A DNA stretch of 64,000 nucleotides from Clostridia bacterium (lineage in GTDB: Bacteria > Bacillota > Clostridia > Oscillospirales > Acutalibacteraceae), in the NCBI GenBank assembly GCA_029226955.1, contig JAQXZA010000034.1, forward strand, positions 1-64,000, given 5' to 3'. The position numbers were made by a program, and so were the translations under genes. Under the pieces are notes generated by a model, which had not been told where the DNA came from, made no database searches, and saw only the letters and a list, made by a program, of their open reading frames with translations. Each line of letters begins with the position of its first letter. The first letter of the stretch is position 1. This document shows, one piece after another, positions 1 through 8,754 of the stretch.

Positions 1-21
1 TAAAGAATTTGCGATAACATT

Positions 22-159
22 ATGTGTGACAACAAAACGGAAGTTGAACCCGACAAAGCTGTCATAAAAGAGTTTATGAAGAAGGTATATCCTGTATATA
101 ATGATAACCCAAGAAAGGATATTTTAATTAACAACACGGATTTTGGAGTGGGTGACTGA
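22..159 (+). CDS. Short ORF or C-terminal end of an upstream gene, unknown function
   Basis: Frame 1 carries a TAA at bases 1-3 and is then open to the TGA at 157-159, with the first ATG at 22. The translated stretch ends KDILINNTDFGVGD and has protein-like composition. Its stop sits one base before the ATG of the queuosine-precursor transporter (TGATATG), the spacing expected of a coupled operon, and the transporter's Shine-Dalgarno lies inside it. I cannot tell whether this is a 45-residue gene or the tail of a larger gene disrupted at the window edge. No ribosome binding site is obvious before the ATG at 22, and I do not recognise the family. Confidence 0.3.
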   Translation: MCDNKTEVEPDKAVIKEFMKKVYPVYNDNPRKDILINNTDFGVGD

Positions 160-160
160 T

Positions 161-859
161 ATGATTAATGAACTTTTACTTATATTCTCTGTAGTATTTA
201 TCTACGGAGCGGCAATTTTGGGATATGCGCTTTTCGGAAAAGCGGGACTTTACTGCGTTTCAGCCGTAGCAACAATTCTTGCGAACATTGAGGCTTTAAT
301 CCTTGTAAACGCTTTTTCAATGGAACAGACTCTCGGTAATGTGCTTTTTGCGGTAACATTTTTGATTACGGACATTCTCTCGGAATGTGAGGGCAAAAAA
401 GCCGCCAACAAGGCGGTTCTTACGGGAATACTCTCATCGGTATTTTTTCTTGTGCTTTCACAAAGCTGGATGCTTTACAATCCGTCAGAATCCGACTGGG
501 TTATGCCGTCAATAAGTGCAGTATTTTCAAACACTCCCCGAATGATGATTTCAAGCCTCGTTGTTTACGCAATATCACAGTTTATTGATGTTCGCCTTTA
601 TCACTTATGGTGGAAATTCACTGATAAAAAATGCGGCGACAACAAAAAATTCCTTTGGGTACGCAATAATGGTTCAACACTTCTGTCACAGCTTATAAAT
701 ACAGTATTGTTCACATTATTTGCATTTTACGGCACTTATGATTTTGGTACACTCATAAGCATAATGCTTTCAAGCTACATCATTTTTGTAATTACAAGTC
801 TTTGTGACACACCGTTCGTTTATATCGCAAGACGAATGAAAGACAGTGTGGAGTGTTGA
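161..859 (+). CDS. Queuosine precursor transporter, VUT/YhhQ family (DUF165)
   Basis: Integral membrane protein of about 232 residues, predicted to import a 7-deazaguanine queuosine precursor. By eye it aligns with YhhQ: the segment FLITDILSECEGKKAANKA matches the conserved FLxTDxxxExxG loop, QFIDVRLYHLW matches the family's QxxDVxxF motif, and NNGSTLLSQLINTVLF matches the conserved STLxxxxxDTxxF helix. About six hydrophobic segments are visible. The ORF track starts at 143 (MEWVTD), but the ATG at 161 follows GGAGTGGG and gives the usual short N-terminus. The last codons (S-V-E-C-stop) are written by a heptamer repeat array, so the natural C-terminus may have been altered by the repeat. Confidence 0.85.
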   Translation: MINELLLIFSVVFIYGAAILGYALFGKAGLYCVSAVATILANIEALILVNAFSMEQTLGNVLFAVTFLITDILSECEGKKAANKAVLTGILSSVFFLVLSQSWMLYNPSESDWVMPSISAVFSNTPRMMISSLVVYAISQFIDVRLYHLWWKFTDKKCGDNKKFLWVRNNGSTLLSQLINTVLFTLFAFYGTYDFGTLISIMLSSYIIFVITSLCDTPFVYIARRMKDSVEC

Positions 860-873
860 GAGTGGAGTGTGGA
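846..873 (+). repeat. Heptamer array, GTGGAGT family, over the transporter stop codon
   Basis: Imperfect 7-bp-period repeat (GTGGAGT, GTTGAGA, GTGGAGT, GTGGAAT). The TGA stop at 857-859 is inside the array, and TGAGAGTGGAGTGTGG is shared with arrays after valS, leuB and rpe. Confidence 0.85.
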
Positions 874-909
874 ATTATGCAAACTTCTGCTTTCATACAA
901 AAACATAAA

Positions 910-930
910 TTATTCGTAATGCGTAATTAT
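910..930. repeat. Heptamer repeat, ATTCGTA/ATGCGTA family
   Basis: Short run ATTCGTAATGCGTAATTA, the same unit as the longer arrays near 38.25, 38.68, 56.69 and 56.88 kb. Confidence 0.7.
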
Positions 931-977
931 TGCGAATGGTTACTTTATCCGCTGAGATAAATTAAAAAAACTATAAT

Positions 978-1015
978 AAAAATACCCATGACAATTAAGT
1001 CACGGGTATTTTTTG
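978..1015. terminator. Rho-independent terminator shared by the transporter and valS
   Basis: Stem AATACCCATGAC/GTCACGGGTATT with a six-base loop, flanked by A and T runs, so it can work in both directions between two convergent genes. It is nearly identical in sequence to the terminator at 5729-5770, including the preceding ACTATAATAAAAAT. Confidence 0.85.
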
Positions 1016-1088
1016 TGGCAAAAAAGTTTCCACAACAAAGTTATCTTTATCAATAACTAATCTGAATGTATAAAGTGGCGGTCATAAC

Positions 1089-1122
1089 AACTCCACACTC
1101 CACTCTCCACACTCCACTCTCA
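1089..1122 (-). repeat. Heptamer array, GTGGAGT family, fused to the valS stop codon
   Basis: On the valS sense strand the TGA stop runs directly into GAGTGGAGTGTGGAGAGTGG and on to TTGTTATGACCGCCAC. The same stop-to-flank sequence is found after leuB (22394), so the conserved unit is longer than the heptamers alone. Confidence 0.88.
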
Positions 1123-3741
1123 TTTAAGTGCTTCTATGGCGGCTTTAATCATTGAGATTTTTTCGGCGAATTTCTTAGCGTTGGCTTTAACGTTTTCAAC
1201 GACTTTTTCAGGTGCTTTTGCCATAAAGCCCTGATTGTTGAGTTTCTTTTCGTTGATTGCAAGGTCGTTTTCAGCGGTTGCAAGTTCCTTTTCAAGACGT
1301 TTGAGTTCAGCCTCTTTGTCAACAAGTTCGTCCATAGGAATGTAGATTTTAGCGTCGGCAGTAACAACCGTAACTGCACCGTCAATGTCGAAACTTTCGG
1401 CAACATTAACCTCACTTGCACTTGCAAGACGTGAGAAGAATACAGAGCCGTTTATGAATGGCTGACAATCCTTTGCGGCAATATAAACCTTTGCTTTTCT
1501 TGACGGCGGAACATTCATTTCTGAACGGCGGTTACGGATAGCCTTAATTGCGTCCATAACCATTGTCATTTCCTTTGCAGCCTCAGGGAAATTGTGTGCC
1601 TCGTCATATTCAGGATATTTTTGCAGCATAATAGTTTCGTCTTTATGGGGGAGTGACTGCCATATTTCTTCTGTGATGAACGGCATAAACGGGTGCAACA
1701 GCAAAAGCGTCTGTGTCATAACCCAAACAAGTACCTGACGGACATTCTGTGCTGAATTGTCGTTTGCTTGCAGTCTTGTCTTTGAAAGTTCAATGTACCA
1801 GTCGCACAGGCAGTCCCAAATAAAGTCATACAGTTTTTGTACGGCAATACCGAGTTCAAATTTTTCAAGATTTTCGGTAACTTCCTTTGCAACGGTATTG
1901 AGTGTTGAAATAATCCACTTGTCCTCAGTTGTGAGTTCTGACGGCAATTCGTTCTTTACGTCATAATCGTCAATATTCATATGAATAAATCTTGCGGCAT
2001 TCCACAGCTTGTTTGCAAAGTTACGGCTTGCCTCGACTTTTTCAGGAATATAACGCATATCATTTCCCGGACTGTTGCCTGTAACAAGGAAAAATCTTAA
2101 TGCGTCAGCACCTTTTTCTTTTATTACAACAAGCGGGTCAATGCCGTTTCCGAGTGATTTTGACATTTTTACACCGTTAGCGTCACGGACAATACCGTGA
2201 ATGAATACCGTATCAAACGGCTGTGAGCCTGTCTGTTCAACGGCTGAGAATATCATTCTTGAAACCCAGAAGAAAATAATGTCATAACCTGTTACAAGAG
2301 TATTAGTCGGGTAGAAGTATTCAAATTCGGGAGTTTTCTCAGGCCAGCCGAGAGTAGAGAACGGCCATAATGCCGAACTGAACCAGGTGTCGAGAGTGTC
2401 GGGGTCTTGCGTAAGATGTGTTTTTTTGCACTTTGGACATACTGTAGGAGTTTCCTTTGAAACGATTGTTTCTCCGCAATCGTCACAATACCACGCTGGA
2501 ATACGGTGTCCCCACCAAAGCTGACGTGAAATACACCAGTCTTTTATGTTTTCCATCCAGTGATAGAAAATTTTGTCAAAACGCTCAGGAATAAATTTTG
2601 TTTTTCCGCTCTTAACACATTCAATAGCCGGCTCAGCAAGCGGTTTCATCTTTACAAACCACTGTTTTGAAACACGTGGTTCAACTATTGTCTTACAGCG
2701 GTAGCAAGAACCAACATTGTGTTTAAGCGGTTCTGTCTTTACAAGATAGCCGCCTTCTTCAAGGTCTTTTACAATAGCTTTTCTTGCGTCATATCTGTCC
2801 ATACCCTGATATTTTCCGCCGTTTTCGTTCATAACACCCTTTTCGTCCATTACATTGATAACAGGGAGATTATGCCTTAAACCAACCTCAAAGTCATTCG
2901 GGTCGTGTGCCGGAGTAATTTTAACAACACCTGTACCGAAATCCATTTCAACATAAGTGTCGGCAACAACAGGAATTTCACGGTTTACAAGCGGCAGAAT
3001 AACATTCTTGCCGATAATGTCCTTGTATCTTTCGTCGTCGGGGTGAACGGCAATAGCTGTATCACCAAGAAGTGTTTCCGGTCTTGTTGTAGCAAGCTGT
3101 ACATAACCACTGCCGTCAGCAAGCGGATAGCGTAAATGCCAGAAAAATCCGTCCTGTTCGGTGAATACAACCTCAGCATCAGAAATTGAAGTACAGCACT
3201 TAGGACACCAGTTAATTATTCTTTCACCACGATAAATAAGTCCCTTGTCATAAAGACGTACAAAAACATCTTTAACAGCCTTTGAACAGCCCTCGTCAAG
3301 TGTAAAACGCTGACGTTCCCAGTCGCAAGAACAGCCAAGTTTTTTAAGCTGACCTGTGATTGTATTTCCGTATTGTTCTTTCCAATCCCAAGCACGTTCA
3401 AGGAATTTTTCACGACCGAGGTCTTCCTTTGTAAGACCCTCTTTTCTCATAGCCTCAACGATTTTAGCCTCAGTAGCTATTGAAGCGTGGTCTGTACCCG
3501 GAAGCCATAATGCAGAATAACCTTGCATACGCTTGAATCTGATAATAATATCCTGTAAAGTTTCGTCAAGTGCGTGTCCCATATGCAGTTGACCTGTAAT
3601 GTTCGGCGGCGGCATTACGATTGTGTAAGGTTTTTTGTTTTTGTCAACTTCGGCGTGGAAATAGCCGTTGTCCTCCCAGAATTTATAAATTCTGTCCTCA
3701 ACCTCACTCGGATCATAAGCCTTTGCGAGTTCCTTTGCCAT
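1120..3741 (-). CDS. valS: Valine--tRNA ligase (ValRS)
   Basis: Class I aminoacyl-tRNA synthetase of 873 residues, a normal length, charging tRNA-Val with valine in the cytoplasm. The catalytic Rossmann fold carries the HIGH-type motif HMGH near residue 53 (within [13 protein letters not shown]) and the KMSKS motif in [12 protein letters not shown] near residue 527. The CP1 editing domain lies between them, with zinc-ligand pairs such as CPKC. The anticodon-binding domain follows, and the C-terminus (roughly residues 805-873) is the Lys/Glu/Ala-rich coiled coil typical of ValRS. The ATG has an AGGAGG-like site (GGAGGATTATT-ATG). The gene stands alone with its own promoter and ends directly at a heptamer repeat array. 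Confidence 0.98.
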   Translation of the reverse strand: MAKELAKAYDPSEVEDRIYKFWEDNGYFHAEVDKNKKPYTIVMPPPNITGQLHMGHALDETLQDIIIRFKRMQGYSALWLPGTDHASIATEAKIVEAMRKEGLTKEDLGREKFLERAWDWKEQYGNTITGQLKKLGCSCDWERQRFTLDEGCSKAVKDVFVRLYDKGLIYRGERIINWCPKCCTSISDAEVVFTEQDGFFWHLRYPLADGSGYVQLATTRPETLLGDTAIAVHPDDERYKDIIGKNVILPLVNREIPVVADTYVEMDFGTGVVKITPAHDPNDFEVGLRHNLPVINVMDEKGVMNENGGKYQGMDRYDARKAIVKDLEEGGYLVKTEPLKHNVGSCYRCKTIVEPRVSKQWFVKMKPLAEPAIECVKSGKTKFIPERFDKIFYHWMENIKDWCISRQLWWGHRIPAWYCDDCGETIVSKETPTVCPKCKKTHLTQDPDTLDTWFSSALWPFSTLGWPEKTPEFEYFYPTNTLVTGYDIIFFWVSRMIFSAVEQTGSQPFDTVFIHGIVRDANGVKMSKSLGNGIDPLVVIKEKGADALRFFLVTGNSPGNDMRYIPEKVEASRNFANKLWNAARFIHMNIDDYDVKNELPSELTTEDKWIISTLNTVAKEVTENLEKFELGIAVQKLYDFIWDCLCDWYIELSKTRLQANDNSAQNVRQVLVWVMTQTLLLLHPFMPFITEEIWQSLPHKDETIMLQKYPEYDEAHNFPEAAKEMTMVMDAIKAIRNRRSEMNVPPSRKAKVYIAAKDCQPFINGSVFFSRLASASEVNVAESFDIDGAVTVVTADAKIYIPMDELVDKEAELKRLEKELATAENDLAINEKKLNNQGFMAKAPEKVVENVKANAKKFAEKISMIKAAIEALK

Positions 3742-3798
3742 AATAATCCTCCAAAAACCTGAATTTTATACATAAAATTTTGTCTTTATACAGATTTA

Positions 3799-3828
3799 TA
3801 TTATCCCACTTATTACACTTTTTGTCAA
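3799..3828 (-). promoter_or_regulatory. valS promoter (TTGACA-18-ATAATA)
   Basis: Reverse-strand TTGACA at 3828-3823 and ATAATA at 3804-3799. The leader is only about 55-60 nt, which leaves no room for the T-box often found before Firmicute valS. Confidence 0.8.
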
Positions 3829-3854
3829 CCGAGAGAAAGTCAATTTGAAAATAA

Positions 3855-4784
3855 AAATTTAACAGATTATTTAAAGATAATGATAATTTTCAAAATTACT
3901 ACGAAACAATTTATTCTTTTTTTGCAACTACAAATACTAAGGACAAATTGGTATCAGATGAAGAATTTTATGATTCTTTGATTCATAAAAATCTTTACTC
4001 TAAGAAAAAAGTATGCAAATTTTTACTAACTTCTATTGAAAATGAATTATCAAATGAAACAATAAACACAGAATTGTTATCAATAGAACACATTCTTCCT
4101 CAAAAGAAAAATGCAGTAGTATGGCAAAAAGAAGTAGGAGAAAGTTATGCTGATGTATATGATACTTATCTTCATACTTTAGGAAATCTTACAATAACCG
4201 GATACAATAGTGAGTTAGGAACTAAGAGTTTTAGTGAAAAGAAAAAAATGATTGAAGAACTTTCAAAAGCTAAAATTCTTAATGAAATGATTTTATCATC
4301 TGAAAAGTGGAATGGGGAATCCATTTTAAAAAGAGCTAAAAAACTTGCAAAATATGCTTTAAATATTTTTAAGATTGATAAAGTTGAAACATTAAATGTA
4401 ACAAAGCACACTGATAATGCTAATATATATAATCTTGATGACCAAAATATAGTATCAGGAACTACTCCTGTTTCCTATACTTTCTATGGAGAAAATATCA
4501 ATGTAAAAAGTTATGTGGCAATGTTAGTTTCAGTAGCAAATTTACTATATGATTTAGAACCCTCAGTGTTTGAAAATTTAGCAAAAGAAAAATACAAACT
4601 TACAACAAGTGGTAGAGTATATGTTACAACAGAAGAAACAGAATTACGCAAGGGAAAAGAAATAGGAAATACAGGTTTATACTTTGAAACTAATCTTAGT
4701 GCAAGCGTAATTCTTCAATTTATAAAAAGTTTAATAAAAAAACATGATATGGATCCAGACGAATTTGAATTTGTTTGTGAATGA
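3855..4784 (+). pseudogene. 5'-truncated DUF262/DUF1524 (GmrSD-like) restriction-type gene
   Basis: The ORF track begins at a TTG (3948), but the same frame is open and protein-like back to 3855 (LFKDNDNFQNYYETIYSFF) and reaches a TAA at 3852 without a start codon. What remains has the DUF1524 HNH-type nuclease signature, IEHILPQK followed by LGNLTITGYNSELGTKSF. A C-terminal domain follows that is common on such proteins (FYGENINVKSYV, then EIGNTGLYFETNLSA). The N-terminal DUF262 ParB/Srx-like NTPase domain, which GmrSD-type enzymes need to cut modified DNA, is absent. The break falls about 25 bp from the upstream edge of the valS promoter. Base composition is more AT-rich than the neighbours. 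A residual translated C-terminal fragment cannot be excluded. Confidence 0.75.
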
Positions 4785-4831
4785 TAATAGTAATATGGTA
4801 AGAACTGTTAAAAATCTATAAAATATGACGA

Positions 4832-4860
4832 TTGACTTTTGTGTTAAAGTGGTATATATT
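4832..4860 (+). promoter_or_regulatory. Promoter of the BI-1 gene (TTGACT-17-TATATT)
   Basis: TTGACT at 4832-4837 and TATATT at 4855-4860 with 17 bp between; the start codon is about 48 bp further on. Confidence 0.7.
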
Positions 4861-4907
4861 ATTCTATAATAGCAAAGCTATAAAATTTTAAGAAAGAGGG
4901 CATATTT

Positions 4908-5636
4908 ATGAATTATAACTATAACAACAATAGTTATCCGCAAAATTCATATCAGCAGTACGAACAGACAAACGGTCTTGCAGAGTACAGCAAGCGAGTA
5001 TTTTCGTGGATGTTTCTCGGGCTCGGCATTACATTTATTATAGGCTTTGTAATGCTGATGAATGCAGATAAGGTTATTTTCTTCCTTGCAGAAAACATCG
5101 CACTGTATTACATTGCCGCACTTGTTGAAGTTGTTGCAGTATTTATTCTCGGATTTTTTGTAGGCAAACTTTCCCCGACAGCCTGTAAGGCGATTTTTAT
5201 TATCTATTCCGTAGTCAATGGCTTTACAATTACTCCGGCACTTATCGTTTATGGTGCACAGTCAGCATTTTATGCTTTTGCCGCAACAGCATTGATTTTT
5301 GGTGCTATGACGCTTTACGGAATGGTAACAAAGAGAGATCTCACAAAGCTTGGAACAGTTCTTTTCATAGGACTTATCGGACTTCTTATCTATTCAGTTA
5401 TCGCAATGCTGTTCCATATGCCTATGAGTGATTTAATTATCAGCATTATCGGTATTGTACTTTTCGTTGGCTTTACAGCTTATGACACACAGAAAATCAA
5501 GAGATATTATATGTCTTTCAGCGGCGATGAAGTATCACTGCAAAAAACAGCAATTATTGCTGCTCTTGACCTTTACCTTGACTTCATCAACCTTTTCCTC
5601 TACATTCTCCGTCTTTTCGCAAGAAACAACAACTGA
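4908..5636 (+). CDS. Bax inhibitor-1 (BI-1)/YccA family membrane protein
   Basis: A 242-residue polytopic protein with about seven transmembrane helices. It begins with a polar Asn/Tyr/Gln-rich leader of about 30 residues (MNYNYNNNSYPQNS). The family signature AYDTQKIKRYY, with its conserved Asp, lies near residue 193. Bacterial members such as YetJ behave as pH-sensitive calcium leak channels; a similar role here is an inference. An AGAGGG ribosome binding site precedes the ATG. The gene has its own promoter and a terminator shared with the convergent DUF4956 gene. Confidence 0.9.
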   Translation: MNYNYNNNSYPQNSYQQYEQTNGLAEYSKRVFSWMFLGLGITFIIGFVMLMNADKVIFFLAENIALYYIAALVEVVAVFILGFFVGKLSPTACKAIFIIYSVVNGFTITPALIVYGAQSAFYAFAATALIFGAMTLYGMVTKRDLTKLGTVLFIGLIGLLIYSVIAMLFHMPMSDLIISIIGIVLFVGFTAYDTQKIKRYYMSFSGDEVSLQKTAIIAALDLYLDFINLFLYILRLFARNNN

Positions 5637-5642
5637 TTATCA

Positions 5643-5672
5643 GTGTGGAGTGTGGAGAGTGGAGTGTGGAGT
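5643..5672 (+). repeat. Heptamer array, GTGGAGT family, after the BI-1 gene
   Basis: Starts six bases after the stop: GTGTGGAGTGTGGAGAGTGG and on to TTGTGTAAGCC, the same downstream flank as after rpe (38132). Confidence 0.88.
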
Positions 5673-5728
5673 TGTGTAAGCCTACAATTTACACGCTTAG
5701 ATTAAATTATCTGAACCGTAACTATAAT

Positions 5729-5770
5729 AAAAATGCCCGTGACAATTTACTGTCACGGGTGTTTTTTATT
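5729..5770. terminator. Bidirectional terminator between the BI-1 and DUF4956 genes
   Basis: Stem CCCGTGACA/TGTCACGGG with loop ATTTAC, flanked by AAAAAT and a T run. A near copy of the terminator at 978-1015. Confidence 0.9.
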
Positions 5771-5773
5771 ATA

Positions 5774-6463
5774 TCAGGATAGTTCAAATTCTTTTTGTGT
5801 GAGGATAATATTAAGGTTGCCGTTTACTGTTCTGAGTTCGTCAATAAAGTCTTTTTTGCTGACTTTGTCGCTGATTTTAATTTTGTATGAAATTTCAAAC
5901 AATGAGCCGAAATCACAGGTTCTGACTTTTTGCAAAGAATATTCGTCAGTGTATTTTTTGAGAATATCATCAAAAGCACCCTCAAAGTTGAGGTCTTCGG
6001 GAACAGTAATTTTAAGCAGCATAGGCTTTTTAAGCGGTGTTGCAAAACGGAAAAGTTTAAGCATAAAGAGTACAATTACCATAAGAACCGTAAAGATAAT
6101 TCCGATATAGATATATCCAAGTCCGCACGAAAGACCTGCCGCAAGGGCAAACGCAACATAGGCGACATCTTTCGGGTCAGCCGGCATACTTCTGAACCGT
6201 ATTATCGTGAATACTCCGGCGATTGAAAACGCACTTGCAAGGTTGTTTCCAACGATTGGAACAACAAGGGCAACAATCATTGCAATGACAGGGGTGAGCA
6301 TTACAAGTGTTAATGTGTGGCTTTTTGAGTAAAATTCCCTGTCTTGCGTCAACATATAAGTTGTTGCTATTGCAAGACCAAGAACTAATGCGATTAAAAA
6401 TGCAATAATCAATGTGCCGATTTCAAATGTACCCGAAAAAATTGTTTGTGTTAAAAATTCCAT
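5774..6463 (-). CDS. DUF4956 membrane protein, partner of the VTC-domain protein
   Basis: 229 residues. The first ~140 form about four transmembrane helices around the family signature AGVFTIIRFRSMPADPKDV (roughly residues 82-100). The last ~85 residues are a soluble alpha/beta domain with alternating strand-like segments. DUF4956 genes commonly sit beside VTC-domain polyphosphate polymerase-like genes, as here: the upstream gene ends 24 bp before this start, so the two are almost certainly cotranscribed. The biochemical role is not established. Transport or membrane anchoring linked to the VTC partner is inferred from genome context. Confidence 0.8.
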   Translation of the reverse strand: MEFLTQTIFSGTFEIGTLIIAFLIALVLGLAIATTYMLTQDREFYSKSHTLTLVMLTPVIAMIVALVVPIVGNNLASAFSIAGVFTIIRFRSMPADPKDVAYVAFALAAGLSCGLGYIYIGIIFTVLMVIVLFMLKLFRFATPLKKPMLLKITVPEDLNFEGAFDDILKKYTDEYSLQKVRTCDFGSLFEISYKIKISDKVSKKDFIDELRTVNGNLNIILTQKEFELS

Positions 6464-6487
6464 AATATCAGTCCTGTCTTTTTAATT

Positions 6488-7258
6488 TTATGAGTTTAAT
6501 GCTGTGCAAGCCACAGTTTTTTCGTCAGTGATTTTTGAATAGAGAACAGTGCGTTTTGTTTCATTCTGAAAGTTTCGTCCGAATTTTGAAAAACTGCCGC
6601 TGTAAATTTTGTTTTGAGTGAGTAATTCCGATAACCACAAGGGCATAGAACCGTTTATTTTAATTTCCATAATTCTTGTTTCGGGGCTGACGATAAATTT
6701 TCCATAATTGTCGGTTCTGAGAATATCGGTGTTTTCCTCTGATGTAAGATTGCGGTCAAATGTAATTCTCAGGGAATTGTCGTCCTTGCCGAAAAGTGCC
6801 GTTCGGTCATAATGTATCAGCACGGATTTTTCAATCGGGTGCAGTTTTACATAATAGCAAATTTCGCTCATAATCTGTTTTTGAATACCGTCAAGCAGTG
6901 GAACTTTTTTGTATTTTATAAAATCGACCGCCTGTTTATAAGTAAGAACCACACGTCTTTTGTTCACGATACCGCCAATTTTCTTTTTTATTTCAAGAAA
7001 AACCATATCATTGTCATCAGGGTTGAGTTTGTAACTCCTCAGACGGAGTTTTTCCTTGTAATAGGGTTTTTGCACTGAACGTCTGACAACATCATTGTTT
7101 TTTGTGTCAAGATAAAGACTGTAAATAGAATAATCCTTGTCGCCAATGCAGTATTTGTCAAAATCCATATATTCAAGCAGAACAGGGAGGAGGTTGTCTT
7201 TTTGCTTGTCAGTAATTACATATTTATTTTCGTACCGCATAAATGTCTGTATCGGCAT
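6488..7258 (-). CDS. VTC-domain (polyphosphate polymerase-like) protein
   Basis: 256 residues, essentially one VTC/CYTH-type tunnel domain. Visible family marks are RYENKYVI at residues 8-15, YSIYSLYLDT, the basic KEKLRLRSY strand, FLEIKKKIGGIVNKRR, the RITFDRNLT strand and the closing EIKINGSMPLWL. In yeast Vtc4 this fold makes polyphosphate from ATP. For this bacterial gene, polyphosphate synthesis or another triphosphate-handling reaction is likely but inferred. First gene of a two-gene operon with the DUF4956 gene. An ACGGAGGTAATAAC ribosome binding site precedes the ATG. Confidence 0.82.
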   Translation of the reverse strand: MPIQTFMRYENKYVITDKQKDNLLPVLLEYMDFDKYCIGDKDYSIYSLYLDTKNNDVVRRSVQKPYYKEKLRLRSYKLNPDDNDMVFLEIKKKIGGIVNKRRVVLTYKQAVDFIKYKKVPLLDGIQKQIMSEICYYVKLHPIEKSVLIHYDRTALFGKDDNSLRITFDRNLTSEENTDILRTDNYGKFIVSPETRIMEIKINGSMPLWLSELLTQNKIYSGSFSKFGRNFQNETKRTVLYSKITDEKTVACTALNS

Positions 7259-7388
7259 TGTTATTACCTCCGTTTCTTTTGGTTTAAGTTTATCAGTAAA
7301 AAATTAAATATTTATTAAGTCACTATAAATACAGAATAAAATAAAACTTTAAATTTTTCAAGAGAAATGTAAAAACTATGTAAAATAA

Positions 7389-7425
7389 AATTCCTGTCGC
7401 CATAAAAAATACAGCGACAGGAATT
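7389..7425 (-). terminator. Terminator of the PBP-hom-lysC operon
   Basis: Perfect 12-bp stem AATTCCTGTCGC/GCGACAGGAATT. On the reverse strand it is followed by TTTTATTTTA. Confidence 0.85.
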
Positions 7426-7478
7426 AAAATAAATATTATTTTTAAGTTAAATGTTCAGATGAAGTGTCGGACATAAAA

Positions 7479-7510
7479 ACTCCACACTCCACTCTCCACA
7501 CTCCACACTG
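7479..7510 (-). repeat. Heptamer array, GTGGAGT family, after lysC
   Basis: On the lysC sense strand the array CAGTGTGGAGTGTGGAGAGT starts three bases after the stop and is followed by TTTTTATGTCCGACAC, a variant of the TTGTTATGACCGCCAC flank after valS and leuB. Confidence 0.88.
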
Positions 7511-7512
7511 AA

Positions 7513-8724
7513 TCAGTGTTCGTCGAAAAATTTTGAGTGGATTGCACTAACGGCAGAGTCAGCGTCCTTAGAGTCAATAAGAACGGAAACTTTAATTTCG
7601 CTTGTTGAAATCATCTGAATGTTAATTTGTGCGTCATAGAGTGCCTCAAACATCTTTGTAGCAACACCGGCGTGACTCTCCATACCAGCACCTACAATAG
7701 AGATTTTTGCAACGTTTTCATCAATAGAAACAGACTTGCCGCCTACAACATTAACAAAATCGTTAAGAACCTCAGCAGCCTCTTTGCCGTTTTCCTTTGC
7801 AACTGTGAAAGCTATATCCTTTGTGCCGTCACGACCGATTGATTGAAGAATAATATCAACATTGATACCCTTAGATGAGAGTTTAGAGAACATTTTGAAA
7901 GCAAGACCCGGAACGTCGGGTAAACCTACAACTGAAATTCTTGCTACATTAGTATCCTTTGCTACACCGCTGATTAACATTTTTTCCATTTTTGCTGCCT
8001 CCTTGACGATAGTACCGGGTGCGTTTGTAAGACTTGAAAGCACCTCAAGTTCGATATTGTATTTCTTTGCCATTTCAACACTTCTGTTGTTAAGAACCTG
8101 TGCACCGAGAGTTGCGAGTTCAAGCATTTCATCATAAGAAATGGCTTTGAGCTTTTGTGCATTTTTGACTTTGCGAGGGTCAGCCGTATAAACGCCCTCA
8201 ACGTCTGTATAAATCTGACAGAGGTCTGCATTCATTGCCGCCGCAATAGCAACAGCACTTGTATCAGAACCGCCACGACCGAGTGTTGTTACGTCTTCAT
8301 AGCGGTTAAGTCCCTGAAATCCCGCAACAACAACAATGTTGTTCTTGTCAAGTTCTTTTTCAATTCTGTCTGTTTTAATGCGTTTGATTCTTGCTGATGT
8401 ATAGGCTGATGATGTCTGAAAACCTGCCTGCCAGCCAAGCAGAGAAACAACAGGAAAACCGAGTTTTTCAATAGCCATTGCAAGCAGTGCTATTGAAATT
8501 TGCTCACCGGCGGCAAGAAGCATATCCCTTTCTCTTTTTGAAGCGTCAGGATTGATTTCATTTGCCTTTTCGATAAGGTCATCTGTTGTGTCACCCTGTG
8601 CCGATACAACAACGACAACTTTGTTGCCTTTTTTGTATGTGTCTGTTACAATTCTTGCGACGTTAAAAACTCTTTCTGCATCTGCAACAGAGCTTCCGCC
8701 AAATTTTTGTACGATAAGACTCAT
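7513..8724 (-). CDS. lysC: Aspartate kinase
   Basis: A 403-residue monofunctional aspartokinase catalysing ATP-dependent phosphorylation of aspartate, the first step to lysine, threonine and methionine. The N-terminal kinase domain opens with VQKFGGSSVAD and contains TLGRGGSDTSAVAIAAA near residue 150. The C-terminal third (from about residue 260) holds two ACT domains (ARISVVGLPDVPGLA and AKISIVGAGMESHAG), the usual site of lysine or threonine feedback. It lies 30 bp downstream of homoserine dehydrogenase and is the last gene of that operon, so it probably serves the threonine/methionine branch. Bears an AGGAGG-like site (GGGGGAGAAAAA). Confidence 0.95.
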   Translation of the reverse strand: MSLIVQKFGGSSVADAERVFNVARIVTDTYKKGNKVVVVVSAQGDTTDDLIEKANEINPDASKRERDMLLAAGEQISIALLAMAIEKLGFPVVSLLGWQAGFQTSSAYTSARIKRIKTDRIEKELDKNNIVVVAGFQGLNRYEDVTTLGRGGSDTSAVAIAAAMNADLCQIYTDVEGVYTADPRKVKNAQKLKAISYDEMLELATLGAQVLNNRSVEMAKKYNIELEVLSSLTNAPGTIVKEAAKMEKMLISGVAKDTNVARISVVGLPDVPGLAFKMFSKLSSKGINVDIILQSIGRDGTKDIAFTVAKENGKEAAEVLNDFVNVVGGKSVSIDENVAKISIVGAGMESHAGVATKMFEALYDAQINIQMISTSEIKVSVLIDSKDADSAVSAIHSKFFDEH

Positions 8725-8754
8725 TTTTTCTCCCCCAAAAAATTTTCTTTTTTA

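Noticed and set aside
3742-3830. T-box leader before valS
   Set aside because: The consensus promoter lies only about 60-80 bp from the ATG, leaving no room for specifier and antiterminator structures.
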